A stretch of DNA of 64,000 nt. Origin: Meghimatium bilineatum. Taxonomy: Eukaryota; Mollusca; Gastropoda; Stylommatophora; Philomycidae. Within the stretch, counting starts at the first letter, position 1. Each line of letters starts with the position of its first letter. This document shows positions 10,015-22,119 of this stretch, one piece after another. The stretch is from positions 20,899,478 through 20,963,477 of the forward strand of contig CM067298.1 in NCBI GenBank assembly GCA_034231615.1. Reading direction: 5' to 3'. The notes under the pieces were generated by a model. It made no database searches. It worked only from the letters and a program-made list of their open reading frames with translations, and was not told the origin of the DNA. Position numbers and translations under genes: made by a program.

Positions 10015-10690
10015 ATCTCGTATTTGCATGATCTTCACTATCTCTCTGATGTCTTCATTCCTCATTCTGTCTCTTCTGGTGATGTTTATAGCCTTTCTCG
10101 GGCATTTCATCTCACATGTCGTAATCTTTCTGCTGAGTGTTTTTGTCTGACACTGGTAACATAACGTTGGAATAAAGATGGTGTTTATTATCTGTCATTT
10201 TATCACCATGTTGATCGCTGGATTTTTAAGCATCAATGTCAGTTGGTATGTTACAGAGTTTGCTTTTTGGCACTTCATCTCAATTTTTCTATCAATTTCG
10301 CAGTCTTTTGTCAAAATGACAAAATATCTTTTGTCCTAGATATTTAAATTGTGATATCTGGTTAAATTTTTTTTTGTTTTAATAGTTCATATATTAGTCC
10401 TTGATCATCAGCGAAGAGTAGAACGTGCAGTTACCTAAGTCTCTTGATGTTTCTGAGATGTGCTCACTTCTTGCTTCTGCCTCTTTCGCAATCCTACCCA
10501 TGTATTAACAAACAGCGGTGGTGATAGTACACATTCCTGTCTTACTCCCATTGTTGTCTCAAATTTTACTTAATCCTTCTTTTGTTCTTATTAAACTTTG
10601 TGAGTTTTTATATAGTGCTCTTATGTTATCTAGTATGAAACCATGTATTCTGTAGTCTTAATCTTTACATCCTAAATAGGATATGCTACC
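10015..10690 (-). mobile_element. degraded LINE reverse-transcriptase remnant
   Basis: Translating the minus strand in pieces recovers RT-like strings: a VRQECVLSP-like block, then FADDQGLIYELL (the catalytic FADD box), then thumb-region sequence toward 10020. Multiple frameshifts separate them. The order matches the RTE elements, and FADDQ recalls RTE-C at 23987-25188. It lies in the MXD intron, antisense to the gene. Confidence 0.55.
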
Positions 10691-11127
10691 AAATTGTTTC
10701 ACATTACAATAGCTTCTCTTGGATTTTTTTGGTCAGAAGTCATGAAATTATAAAGATATTCTTGAAAATATTTTAAGATTAGAATAAAATAATAGTACAA
10801 GTCAGCTAATTTAATCACAAATAAATCATTTGAACATCATAAATCTATTGCATAATATCACAAAAGAATCACGCATGTGGCAGTCAGGGCTTAGACTCCT
10901 ATTTCAGGGTACATAGAATAGGGACTGTCTTCTTTCCAGACATGTCACAAGAGAAGACTAAGGAAAGTTGGGGGATAGGCATAGAATATGTCGCTTGTGA
11001 AAAAAATCATTGTCACTAACTGTCTAGTCTCAATGTCCTATTTTTGTCTTCTATTGAATGATACCCATGTATGAAGAAGATATGCAGGCCAGTAGACATT
11101 GCTCCTATGTTGTTGTTTTTTGTAGCA

Positions 11128-11715
11128 GACTCCTGGGTGGTAGGGATTACTAAATGTACCATCACTGTAAATGGGTTAATAACACATCTGACAGAAGAAT
11201 GATGAGATAGTAAGTTCAGAAGTGTGTGCTGCACTCCTGGGTGGTAGGGATTACTAAATGTACCATCACTGTAAATGGGTTAATAACACATCTGACAGAA
11301 GAATGATGAGATAGTAAGTTCAGAAGTGTGTGCTGCACTCCTGGCAGTAGGTGAGGATCCTGAGATACTGTCACACAGGAATGCTTTTCTTCTGAGATTA
11401 AACATGCATCCATAAACCTCCCTAACACAAACATGCATCCATAAACCTCTCTAACACAAACATGCATCCATAAACCTCTCTAACACAAACATGCATCCAT
11501 AAACCTCCCTAACACAAACATGCATCCATAAACCTCCCTGGCACAAACATGCCTTTGAGACAACAAACCTTAAAAAAAGATTATGGTGTTGCCTTGGCTA
11601 CTCAGCTGAGGAGGATCTATGCTTTTGTCCGAGGTGAGCTTCTTATATGGGCTGTCAAGAGCTACCTGCTCACAGCTAAATGGATTAATTCATCATCTCA
11701 AAAGAATGTATTATT
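11128..11715 (+). repeat. family E, copy 1, internally expanded
   Basis: Shares an ordered series of blocks with 18000-18362: ATCTGACAGAAGAATGAT, AGAAGTGTGTGCTGCACTC versus AGAAGTATGTACTATACTC, ACATGCATCCATAAA, CTCAGCTGAGGAG, and CTGCTCACAGCTAA followed by TTCATCATC. Two internal expansions are unique to this copy: a 104-bp duplication (starts 11129, 11233, part at 11337) and five units of a 29-bp repeat around ACATGCATCCATAAACC (about 11403-11545). No ORF, tRNA head or terminal repeat identifies its class. Confidence 0.65.
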
Positions 11716-11769
11716 ATAAAATTAGTAGAATATGAACACATCAGTTCAATATTTCACACATATTAATAA

Positions 11770-12062
11770 TACTATAATCAATTTTTCGAACAGGACATGT
11801 AAAAGTCAATAGTCATTTAAACTGTATCATACCCCAGCAACTACCCATTTGTAGACACTGTTCTAATCCCAATGAAACAGTGGAGCACCTCCTTATTGAC
11901 TGCCGTTACCTTTCAACTGCTAGGAAACGACTCTTACAGGCACCCTTAACAGTCACTAACCCACAGTATGGATTACTAAGTCAACTTCAGAAGACCTAAA
12001 CTTCTTCAATAATAGAATTGTGCTACCAAGAGTAGAACTACTCAATAACATTTGGATATCAG
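11770..12062 (+). mobile_element. C-terminal zinc-knuckle fragment of an RNase H LINE
   Basis: Encodes FRTGHVKVNSHL, then ICRHCSNPNETVEHLLIDC and RYLSTARKRLLQ, ending at a TAA near 12000. C-x2-C-x8-H-x4-C is the knuckle that follows RNase H in I/Nimb-type LINEs. The RTGH string equals the point where LINE-1's ORF is cut off by its 37-bp array, so this shows what LINE-1 lost. It is a 3' fragment in the MXD intron, sense strand. Confidence 0.7.
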
Positions 12063-12284
12063 CAGCAACAATAACATAATCAATTTGATTAAAGACTGCA
12101 CTTTAATACAATCAAATTTACATCTGATAATAGTAATGCTGATGTCAAAGAGGAACAAAATGTGAAGAAGTTAATAATTTCTCCAGACATGGAACATTAT
12201 CTATGATAAACCAGTAGTGTCAAGTCAATTATTTCCAACAGTCATAAGGTGCAGTTGGATAAAGATATTTTGAAATTGCTTAAT

Positions 12285-12480
12285 GATTGATTGATGTATG
12301 TAGATACTACAATTAATTATTGACTGTTCTATTTGGAGACTGCAATTAATGATTGACTGTTCTATGTGGAGACTGCAATTAATTATTGACTGTTCTATGT
12401 GGAAACTGCAATTAATGATTGACTGTTCTATGTGGAGACTACAGTTAATGATTGACTGTTCTATGTGGAGACTACAATAA
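12285..12480 (+). repeat. minisatellite, ~33-bp period, about 6 units
   Basis: Tandem copies of a unit containing ATTGACTGTTCTATGTGGAG and ACTGCAATTAATG with scattered substitutions. It ends about 350 bp before the terminal MXD exon. Confidence 0.85.
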
Positions 12481-12834
12481 ATGGTAATATTCCTTGATTT
12501 GAAGAATCTGATATTAATTGGGGCATAAATAGGACATGGCTCCTACACAGACGAACAAGGAGTGTTTTTGACTAGCAGACCATTGCAAGCTATAATATTG
12601 CTTCAGGAGGAGACTGAGCAGCCCACCATGGGTGTGTTTGCAGTGCAATGATGTCTGCTTATTACCAGTAACTCGTTTGATGTAATATAACTTGAAAAAA
12701 CATTAGTGATGTTCTGATGAAAGAAACTGCTGTGTTGTCCATGTTTTACTGTCATAATTTAGAATATGCTGTTAAAATTTGACTGTGTTTTAGTTATTCC
12801 ATTAACAATGATTATTTTATTTAACCCTGTGTAG

Positions 12835-12989
12835 ATGAGATTGATGTCATTGGTGGCTTCCAGAGTGACAGTGATGATCAACTGAGCGTTGAAAGTTTGG
12901 GCAGTGATGGCAGCGTTGACTCATGCCGTCGATACAGCAACAACTTTTCTGATGACTCCGGAGTTTCATCTGGACTGTCAACCCTTTGA
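12835..12989 (+). CDS. MXD: MXD repressor, terminal coding exon
   Basis: Begins after acceptor CCCTGTGTAG with two bases that complete an aspartate codon, giving DEIDVIGGFQSDSDDQLSVE, then SLGSDGSVDS and finally DDSGVSSGLSTL before TGA (12987-12989). It corresponds to the acidic and serine-rich tail of MXD1 (EEIDVDVEST, SMQSLGSDEGYSS), including the SLGSD core. The tail is shorter than in vertebrate MXD1. Phase and conservation make this the true C-terminus. The intron before it is 3.85 kb. Confidence 0.92.
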
Positions 12990-14229
12990 TTTTGAGTCCA
13001 CTCCATTGCTCAGCTGGCGTCCTCTGGTAGCTAATGCAATATTGGATGTCTGTGAATGTAATCTTTTTTTTTCTCTAAATTCATTACAAAGTCTATAACT
13101 GAACTTTGTGGACATACCTGGCATCTGCCATATAGGATTACAATCAATCAACACTGTAGACTGTATATTCACCAGGATTGCTCATCCATGTGTGTGGGGG
13201 GGAAAATGTAGGTTGATCAATGTTTGGTGATGTGTTGAAGAGTTACCATAGTGCCATACTAGAAAACTTTGTCATAATCAACTGTATTATGTATGTGTTT
13301 TCTGTTACGTTGCCATCAAGACATAGCGTACTACAACAGTTCACCACGTTATTTGATAATAATTGTGTGATTTTTGTTGTTCAGAATATCTTATTTTATC
13401 CGTCACAAAGTGATGTGCAGTTGAAAGGTTATTTTATTTCTGATTTTAAGAATAAGTGTTGTCATATGTTTTGTGTAAGTAGTTCCTTGTCTATAGTGAT
13501 ACCTAACCTTTTTTTTCTTCTAGCCCATGGTCCGCATTTGGAACAATTTTTCATCCATGGTCCTCATGGAACCTCAAAAAAATCAAGCTTGTTGACTTTC
13601 TTCAAGGCATGTTACTATATATTATGTTAAATATTGTTAAGTTACATTTCTGTGTCCCACCTTAGACTTCTGTATCTGTAGCCCCCACTTCAGATTTCAC
13701 TTTTTTTTTTCTCCATGGCTTCTATAATCTGAACCCCTATGGGTCATATTGTCCATATTGAAAACCAAAGCTCTACCTTCCCTTGATAAGTTAACATTAA
13801 AATATATGAAACATGGGAGTAGTTTTGTTGAGTAGTCCTATTTATTTGTCCTGGATTCAGAAGATATCATTTAACATCAACTTTTCATGATCCAGGCTTT
13901 GATTTCTAGTTCTACTTGGAATATTTTTTAAATCAACAACAGCTCCTAGGTCGACCCAACTTAAAGAGTTACAGGTACCAAATCTTCTGGTCAAGTAAAT
14001 GTGTTGTGCTAATGTTGATCACAACATCCATAGACTTGGTAGATGTTGATCATAACATCCATAGACTTGGTAGAATAAATGTCCTGGAGCCTTTTTTTAT
14101 TTGCTCAGCCACTTTCCATTAGCTTGTTGTACCTCAAACTTAAACAATAGTAACCCACTGTGTGAAAATCTGCTGTACCAGAATATTAACCACCATCCAC
14201 ACGGGTTGTAGATCCAACTCATTACTATC
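12990..14229 (+). other. probable MXD 3' UTR and downstream DNA
   Basis: No exon or transposon recognised. Candidate AATAAA signals occur at 14074-14079 and beyond, but none can be chosen without transcript data. A 27-bp block containing GTTGATCA.AACATCCATAG is duplicated at about 14010-14070. Confidence 0.4.
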
Positions 14230-15145
14230 ACTGAGCTAGACCAACTTCTTAGTAGTAACAGTAATACAACTGCACCTTGGATGATGTGTAAAAGTAGTAA
14301 CAGTAATACAACTATATCTTGGATGATCTAAACAAAAAGTAGTAACAGTAATACAACTGCATCTTGGATGATGTGTAAAAGTAGTAACAGTAATACAACT
14401 ATATCTTGGATGATTGATAAAACTAATGAAACTATTAGATGTTAACGAACAATAAATAAGAAACTCATGTAGCTTCAAATGAATCATGGGAATGAGTATT
14501 AATGAATATTCTGTCTTTCATTGCTGCCAGGAGTGCCAACTGGACTGGCCGTGTTTCTGACTGACCTGATTTAAGTTGTTGTTTACTGCTTTACGATTTG
14601 TTTTAATTATACAACTATATCGTGGAAGATTCTAAAAAGTAGTAAAAGTAATACATCTATGTTGTGGATGTTTCTTGAGAGTAATAAAAGTAATACACCT
14701 ATATTTTGAATGATTTCTAGAAAGTAGTTAAAGTAATACAACTATGTTTTGGATGTTTCTTGAGAGCAGTAAAAGTAATACAACTATGTTTTGGATGATT
14801 TATGGAAAGTAGTAAAAGTAATACAATTATGTCTCGAATGATTGTTGAAAGTAATAAAAGAAATGAACGTACATTTTGGTTGGTTTCTGAAAAGTAGTAA
14901 AAGTAATACAATTATGTTTTGGATGATTCCAGAAAGTATGATTTTGGAAAGTAGCAAAAGTGATACAATTTGTATTTTGGATAATTCTGTAAAGTAATAA
15001 AAGTAATACAACTATGTTTTGGTTGATTCTGAAAAGTAATTAAAAGTAATACAACTATGTATAGATGATGTTTGAAAGTAATAACAGTAATTCCAGTATA
15101 TCATGCATGATTCTTGGAAGTAGCAAAAGTACTACAACTATGTTC
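14230..15145 (+). repeat. long degenerate minisatellite, ~40-60-bp units
   Basis: Units carry AGTAGTAACAGTAATACAAC or AGTAGTAAAAGTAATACAAC followed by TATGTTTTGGATGAT. The left block (14230-14420) is regular and the right block (14600-15145) more diverged. A non-repetitive gap of about 180 bp lies between them. Confidence 0.85.
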
Positions 15146-16399
15146 AAGATTGAATACAATATTAGAATAATATAAATATGTTATGTATGATACTCAAATA
15201 TAAACTGAGAGTGTGACATGTTATTATAAATTTGTATATGTTTGTTTTATAAACACAATGAATACAATGCATTTTTTTAATGCTTTTGTGGTCATGTGTT
15301 TCCCATATACATCCATTATAAATATATGATCTGTCAGGGAGTGATAGAAACATATTCATGATGGCTGGTGACAGGAGAGAAATATTTGTATGCTCAGCCA
15401 GGGATATCACATGTGTTAAGAGGGAGGAGCTCTTTTAAATCTTGGCCCCATTTAAGAATCTGAATATATTTGAAAAGCTGTGATTTTTGCCGTCCTGACT
15501 GGCTGTGGGTCCCTCCACCTCACATCATTCAGCGATCTCCTAGCCATGACAGCATGGCAACAACGCAGGCAGCAGGAGGTGGCTGGGGCAAAAGTAGACT
15601 TTCAGGACAAGTGTGGTGCTTTAATTTACACATCACAATTGACATGCAGCAGTTATTTTTGTAAATGCCATATTGTTGTACCAGTCCATGTTTGAAGAAA
15701 CTATACCAAGACTTGTATGCTGTTTTTTCTCATCTGCTACTTAAGATTATAATTCTGCTGTAGGTCTCCATTGAGGAACAAAAGCTAAATTTATGAACGA
15801 ACATTGTGAAAATGATGGATTGCTTGTTTTGTCTTCTCTCTTGATATTTAAATTCTATATTTGAAAATAGGTTTTACCCTTAATTAGTAATGGCACTCTA
15901 TCCCTATCAGTTTGTGACTTATGAATCTTATCCCTGCAAAGACAGCGTTTTTCCTGATGTAGGGTCTAAAAATGGCAATTAATAAGATGCAGATTTCTAG
16001 CTTAATATGTACAGTTCTGTTTTATTGTGTAATTATGATGTTCCATGTTTTATGTTTTACTTTTCTAAATTTTGCTTTTAAAGTCCAAAGATATTATATA
16101 TTTGTAAGACTTATTGCAAGAGTGAAATATAGCTGGGAGAAGCGAGCGACATTAGTACCTGTGTAGATTGCAGGTCTCAATATTGGGGAACAAAGAACAG
16201 GACCACTATCTGCTACAAGTTCAGATAAAGCTGCAAATGAGAGTGGTGCAAGATAGCGTTATAAATGTCTACATGTGAAACTAACCATCAGAAAAAGATC
16301 AATCTAATGCAACTACCTATACTGCAGCAGCAATGATCTCATTGAGTGTAAGAGAAACAAATGAGGTGTACGAAGATAGCCATGAACAAATATATCTGT
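15146..16399. other. no gene recognised
   Basis: The stretch 15480-15695 is less AT-rich and open for about 70 codons, including LAMTAWQQRRQQEVAGAK. It has no flanking splice signals that I trust and no family resemblance, so I do not call it an exon. Confidence 0.35.
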
Positions 16400-16890
16400 G
16401 GAATATATAAGGATCACTTTCTGTTCCATATTCATCTTCTGTTTGTGGAACAATTTTCTGTTTGTTGAGTGTTCCATTTTCATCTTCTGTTTGTTGAGTG
16501 TTGCATATCCATTTTCTGTTTGTGAAATATTCTGTTTGTTGAGTGTTGCATATCCATCTTCTGTTTGTGAAATATTCTGTTTGTTGAGTGTTGCATATCC
16601 ATCTTCTGTTTGTGAAATATTCTGTTTGTTGAGTGTTGCATATCCATTTTCTGTTTGTGAAATATTATGTTTGTTGAGTGTTGCATATCCTTCTTCTGTT
16701 TGTGAAATATTCTGTTTGTTGAGTGTTGCATATCTATCTTCTGTTTGTGAAATATTCTGTTTGTTGAGTGTTGCATATTCATCTTCTGTTTGTGAAATGC
16801 TGTATTTGTTGAGTGTTGCATATCCATCTTCTGTTTGTGAAATGCTGTATTTGTTGAGTGTTGCATATCCATCTTCTGTTTGTTCAGAAA
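16400..16890. repeat. minisatellite, 45-bp period, ~10 units, open in several frames
   Basis: The unit contains TCTGTTTGTTGAGTGTTGCA and TATCCATCTTCTGTTTGTGA. Because 45 is a multiple of three, frames stay open on both strands: a minus frame repeats QTEDGYATLNKQNIS and a plus frame repeats LLSVAYPSSVCEIFC. Neither resembles a known protein, so these are best read as repeat artefacts. Confidence 0.92.
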
Positions 16891-17999
16891 AGAACTGCAT
16901 AGATAACATTTTTTTTAAACCAGTCATGTGACATGGTTATTTCTGCAGTCAGAGAGACTACTGTAACTCACAATTGACGCTTATTCACTCACATTTCATA
17001 TTTATATGTTATCAGATACTCCTAACCTTTGCTGATAACAATCTGTGACTGTAAACAGAGGAAATGTATGAAATATTGACTTGAAGCATGTCGAATTTTA
17101 AAATATGATCTGTTCATATCCTCATATTTTTTTTAATCCATGACCTACATGTTCTTGGTGACCTTTCACATTTGATGATCAAGTCTGATAAATGAACTAA
17201 GCTGCTGAAGTGCATGTCACTGAGAACATGAGACAAATCAATGCAGTTATTATGAAATACTCTTACATAGACTAGCTCAGAATAAGACGGTACTCAGATG
17301 GAACCATTGACGAATTTATTGCTGATGTGTCCTAGCGGAACTTGTATGTTTGAATATAAGATCAAGTTTGTTGGTATTTCTTGCATGCAGCGCATGAATA
17401 GTCTTGAGCATTTGTGTAAAATATACCATCATGATTTTATCTGTGATAATAAAAGGTATACACCTTGAATTTGTGTGTGCAGTTGATTGATTTGTTTGCT
17501 TAAAATGTTCCTCCCCATTTTCATTTGTTAATAATATAGTCGTGTGCCTCTGTAGCTATGTTGATAGCAATGCAGACAGCTGCAGAAAGGTCAGGCAAAT
17601 TTGATCATGGACAGTTTTTAAGTTGGTGACCAGCATGGAACCAGTTCTCTCGTATGGTTAGTTTTCGAGTGATATGGTTGCAGATATTCAGTGGAAGCGG
17701 TAAAAACACTACATGTATTAGTTACCACCGCAGAAGTTGGATCTGATCAGCTATTCTCACAAATAAAACAGTGGTGCAATGCATTTCTCTTCTCTGGACT
17801 ACATCATGCTGGAAATCTAGTATGATCATTGCTGTGCAACAAGTGAAATCAGGTGGGAATTTGATAATGAATGAAATACAAATTAAAATTTAGTCAATGT
17901 TTTACAACTTAGTTCAGACCAACAAACCTAACAGATATCATGTGGGAATTTCAGTATATCCGCAGTAGTTTTTTTTTATTTGTTCAATTTATATTACAC
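16891..17999. other. no gene recognised
   Basis: AT-rich sequence with an AATAAA at 17448-17453 that could serve as a distal MXD polyadenylation signal. Nothing else is supported. Confidence 0.35.
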
Positions 18000-18362
18000 T
18001 ACCCAGCTGGAATAACTGGTAACCAGGCCTGGAAGGAAATGCTGGGTGTGAATCACTGCAGACAGATCTGACAGAAGAATGATTAACTGGTTGGCCCAGA
18101 AGTATGTACTATACTCATGGCAGAACATGATCATCCTGGAATACTGGCGCACTGGAAGGCTTTTCTTTGGGGACTAAACATGCATCCATAAAACCCCTAG
18201 CAACCATTACTATGAGATACTTTAAGAGATCATGCTTTATCACGAGTTTGGTAGTCACCTGCTCAACTGAGGAGAACCTGGGCATTTGTCAGAAAGGCTA
18301 TTGGCTGGTCAAGGATTCCCTGCTCACAGCTAATTGGAATATTTCATCATCGCCCAGCTGAA
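18000..18362 (+). repeat. family E, copy 2
   Basis: The unexpanded counterpart of 11128-11715, in the same orientation, with one unit of the ACATGCATCCATAAA block where copy 1 has five. It ends CTGCTCACAGCTAATTGG..TTTCATCATC. The class is unknown. Confidence 0.65.
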
Positions 18363-18464
18363 TCAATCTGAAATATTTTAGAAATTTTCAATTTGAAAAG
18401 ATAATTTGTCTCTTGCAAATATATTTAATACTTAATTTTAAAAATGTTTAAGACTTGCAAGAAA

Positions 18465-19785
18465 ATGAATTATATTCATCCTCATTAAGTGCTGCCTCTG
18501 CAACGAAGGTTGGCTGCAACAGACCTCCAACATCTCTTGTCTTGGTGGTGCACTCTGTTAGACTGTAACCTGTCCATCTCTTGATGTTACTCTCCCACTT
18601 GTATATCTGCTTCCATCTTGCTAACCTGCCCTCGACTTTACCCGCAAGTAAGGCCTTTGAGTACAAATGCTACAGATGAATTCTACAAATTTCCTATAGG
18701 GAACATAAGACCAATGTGTACATAAAAAATAAAGTAGAGATGTATGCAAGTGTACAAGAACCATTGCTTTCAGTAGTGAAATGACAAAAACAAGCATGGT
18801 TTGGACATCTATGTAGACATGATTCCCTGTCAAAAACAATACTGCAGGGAACTGTAGAAGGAGGAAGAAGCAGAGGAGGGAAAATAAAGGCATTGAGAGA
18901 CAACATCAAGGAATGGACAGGATAAGATTTTTTCACACTCATTCGCATCGCTGAGGCTAGAATTTGCTGGAGGACTCTGTGCTGAGGCATCCAATGTGGT
19001 ACTTCTAAGACCCTGAAGGGTTACAGATTTATAGATTGATTGAAGGTCATCAACAAGGTGTCATGTCTTTTAATATGTCCAAAATATTGTATTTGCTTGA
19101 TCTTTATTTCCTTTAACAATTCTTTCTTCACACAAAGTGTTGTTAGAACAATATATAATATACATAGCATTTTATAATTCTCATTTGTAACTTGTTTGTA
19201 TTTGTTTAGATGTGAATATTTTCCTCATGTCATTGAAAGTACTTTTAGCCATTCCTATTCTATTAACTTCTGTTTCACATCTGCCATCATTTGTGATTAT
19301 GTGTCCAAGATATTGATAATGTTCTACTTGTAGTATCTCTCCGTGTATTTTTCTTGTTTAGCACCTGTTCTTCTGAGATTGCTGATTATCATGGATTTTG
19401 TTTTTTGTATGTTTATATCCAGTCCATATTCTTTGCTTCATTTATTAACTTGATCTATTAGTCTTTGTAGTTCATTTTCACTTTCTGCTAAAAAAAAAAA
19501 AAGCAGTGTCCTCTGCGTATCTCTGTTTGTTTATTATTTTCCCACTGATCTTGAGTCCTGGCATTTCTTCTATATTTTAAAAGATATTCTCTGTGTAGAT
19601 ATTAAATAGTCTTGGTGATAAAATACATCCTTGTCTTACTCCTCTTCTTATTTCTATGTATGTTGAGTAACTATTTTCACACATTGATGCAGTCTGTTGC
19701 CAATATATATATTTTTAATCAGTCTGATATCGTTTCCAACTATGCCTATTTCTTGAAGACATTAAATTTTTCATGTGGCACTGTG
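18465..19785 (-). mobile_element. RTE-A, 5'-truncated, split by LINE-D
   Basis: The minus-strand sequence follows the full-length RTE-A (52161-55743) from its 3' end up to the RT region encoding the HEKLIKCLQEIG-like segment, where it is truncated. The 3' part (18465-18660) and the rest (19043-19785) are separated by a plus-strand LINE-D insertion. Frames are broken throughout. A poly-A/T run near 19490 disrupts the region next to the YADD box. Confidence 0.8.
18661..19042 (+). mobile_element. LINE-D 3' end, inserted into RTE-A
   Basis: Encodes AWFGHLCRHDSLSKTILQGT and VEGGRSRG, then DNIKEWTG, the C-terminal tail that follows RT in a common class of invertebrate LINEs. It interrupts RTE-A at its AAGGTCTTCA-like site, which appears on both sides as AAGGCCTTTGA and GAAGGTCATCA, consistent with a target-site duplication that has since diverged. 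A second fragment lies at 44170-44310. Confidence 0.72.
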
Positions 19786-20244
19786 TTGTGTATACATAAC
19801 TGTCAAATGACCTCTGCTGTCTCTTATAACAACTGCCCCGTCAACTACAGCATTGCACAGGAATGTATCTGCTCTCTATCATTACTTGACACATGGACAT
19901 ATGATACTTTGGACATTGTTAAAAGTGACCCATTCCTTTCTTATCTATCACAGCGTGCACTGAGAGTCCAATAAATTGTTAGTTGCGTCATGAGCCAAGT
20001 GAGAGCCCATGGCGTATCTTTCTATATAATAATACAAACCATTAAGGTCGTAGGGGTGTCACACTAAGACATTTGACTCAGAAATATCCACAAGTGTCCC
20101 GATCATGTGGGAAACTTCACACCCAGTCAAGTCCTTGGTTATTGTCCAACCAAGTCTTATTCTGGACTGCACGTCTTCTTCGACCCTGATACCTTTGACA
20201 TCGAAGATTGTCTTAACACGTGCCCATACAACCAGAATCTTAAC

Positions 20245-20650
20245 TTTAATGTTGCTTCATTCTTCTTCTTTCTGTCCTCGTGTACCTTTCGGTGTTGAGG
20301 GGAGAGTTAGTGTACTGTCTTTTGCCATTCTATTTGCCTCTTCTGCTTTTATATTTCTGAGTGTCTCTAATACACTATCTATCCACCTTTTACGAGGGCG
20401 TCCAATAGGTCGACTGTTTTCATACCGTTTGCTGCTTTATTATCACTGCTAATCTGGGTAGGTAAATGTCTCAAGCCTTAGATCGTTAAATTTTATGTTG
20501 GTTGTGGCTTGAGTATTAATACTATTCACCAATATTTTACTCCTATGTGCGGTTCTTCTTCTTCTTTCGTTCACTACTCTTATTTGCGGTGATCTCTATG
20601 CCAATTTTTTGTCCTAACTCCAGCAGCCTTGTTTTCTTTATAAGCGCGTC
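20245..20650 (-). mobile_element. LINE-F 3' end
   Basis: The minus strand encodes RPIGRPRKRWIDSVLETLRN, then PKGTRGQKEEE and a stop. Farther upstream lies LLELGQKIGIEITANKSS, resembling the RT thumb segment KIGLEIN.NKTK. GRPxxRW is the usual C-terminal motif of many LINE ORFs. The 3' tail is AGAAAGAAGAAGAA. A 60-bp piece of the same end recurs at 50263-50322. Confidence 0.65.
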
Positions 20651-20659
20651 GCCAAATAC

Positions 20660-21565
20660 AATATTATTCTTGTTTGTGACAAAGTCCGATCGAGACCCTG
20701 TCAATTAAACTGTTCCGGGACTCGTCGAATTATCCTTCAAAGGCGATCAGCTATTTTCATTTTTCGTGATTTTTATTGGTCACTTTGTGTCGACAACCAA
20801 TAACAATCACGGGAAAAGTAAACAAAAAACATCACTATTGAAAGACGATAACTGATGTATAGTCCCGGGTTATACAGTCCAGGGACTGTATAAATTGCGA
20901 TGGACTCGGTGCGATCACATCACTATTAGCACTTCGCCTGAACATCAGCCGAATGATCAACTTTGTAATATGAACTGTGACCCCGACTTGCGCCAGAACG
21001 TGCTGAGTTAGCTCAAACGTGAAATATCAGGATTCTATTCTCATTAACAGACGCGCTAGTAAAGCACGCGCCGTGGTCCGTGATTAACAAAGATTGAAGA
21101 TTATGGATCATGTGTGTGACGCGAACTCGAGGTCATGTGATCTGATAGGGAGCTTGTGACAGGGACAAGTGTTTCCCTCCACGTTTGCATGACCTGTCAT
21201 TCCTAAAGTGACAGAGTGGAGAATGAGTGCCTTTTCCTTGTTTATGTCACATATTGACCTAATTTCGCCCACTCGTCCCGGAAAAGTGTTGTGGAATTGC
21301 TGATAATATCTTTAGTCGCTGTATGTTTATAGATTTCTCAGACTGTTCTGTAAACTTTACTGATATATATTTATTTTATTTTTGTTTTCCGTTCAGCCTA
21401 TATATTTTTCAACATCGTATATATTTTTGTTAGAACATTATTTACAAGTTTAATGTTTCTTTCTGCACATTTGAGTACTCTGAAGAAAGGCGAGGGAGCT
21501 AAATGTTAGTGTGGTGCTGAGTTTAAACGTTAGACTATCGGAATGAATATCATCAGTCCTAGTCT
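20660..21565. other. unique DNA with a short perfect palindrome
   Basis: Higher in GC and CpG than its surroundings and not matching other parts of the window. TATACAGTCC (20871-20880), spacer AG and GGACTGTATA (20883-20892) form a 10-bp inverted repeat. No ORF or exon is supported; a regulatory role is possible but unproven. Confidence 0.35.
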
Positions 21566-21776
21566 GGACATCATCAAGTTTTGTCTCTGCAACGGATATC
21601 CAACATCCCCTGTCTCTTGTCATGGTGGTGCACTCTTCTAGACTGTTACATATCCATCGTATGATGTTACTCTCCCACTTGTATCTCTGCCTAGCTCTTG
21701 CTCCTTCCCTTTGACTTTACCCTAAAGTAAGGTCTTCAATAAGGTGTCATGTCTTTTAATGTGTCCAAAATAGTCT
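21566..21776 (-). mobile_element. RTE-A 3' end fragment
   Basis: Parallel to the last ~200 bp of RTE-A: the GTCTCTGCAACG block, AGGTGTCATG and TTTAATGTGTCCAAAATA all occur in order. It lacks coding integrity. Confidence 0.75.
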
Positions 21777-21942
21777 GGACATCTGTGTACAAAAGGGACA
21801 TACTATAGACAAACACAAATAATATTTATAACGGATGTTTCTCTGTTATTTAAAAGTTTATTTGTAATCTGACACAATTACTTACACAATTACTAGCACG
21901 GGTACGCTCAACTCTGCGACGTAAAATACAACAATATCAATA

Positions 21943-22117
21943 CAGTAGAATCTCCATATTGTAACACATTCACTTATAACAAACTTCCATATATAACAAC
22001 ACTTTTCAAAAAACAACAAAAATATTTATTCTGTACTGTTTATGTTGCATATAAGAAATTTCTGTTATTACATATTTTGCCTGTTAGGAATAAGTTGTTA
22101 TAACAGGGATTTTACTG
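21943..22117 (+). mobile_element. pogo/mariner-like MITE, copy 2
   Basis: A 175-bp element flanked by TA on each side (21941-21942, 22118-22119). Terminal inverted repeats are CAGTAGAATCTCCATATTGT and, reversed, CAGTAAAATCCCTGTTATAA. The TA target and CAGT terminus fit pogo/Tc1-mariner MITEs. It is the better-preserved partner of 8278-8434. Confidence 0.82.
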
Positions 22118-22119
22118 TA

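Noticed and set aside
15480-15695. Possible coding exon with QQRRQQEVAG
   Set aside because: Open and less AT-rich, but no acceptable splice pair or family resemblance; more likely 3' UTR or intergenic.
16313-16931. Protein genes of 204, 177 and 130 codons
   Set aside because: All are frames of one 45-bp tandem repeat on both strands, with no domain, start context or splice signals.
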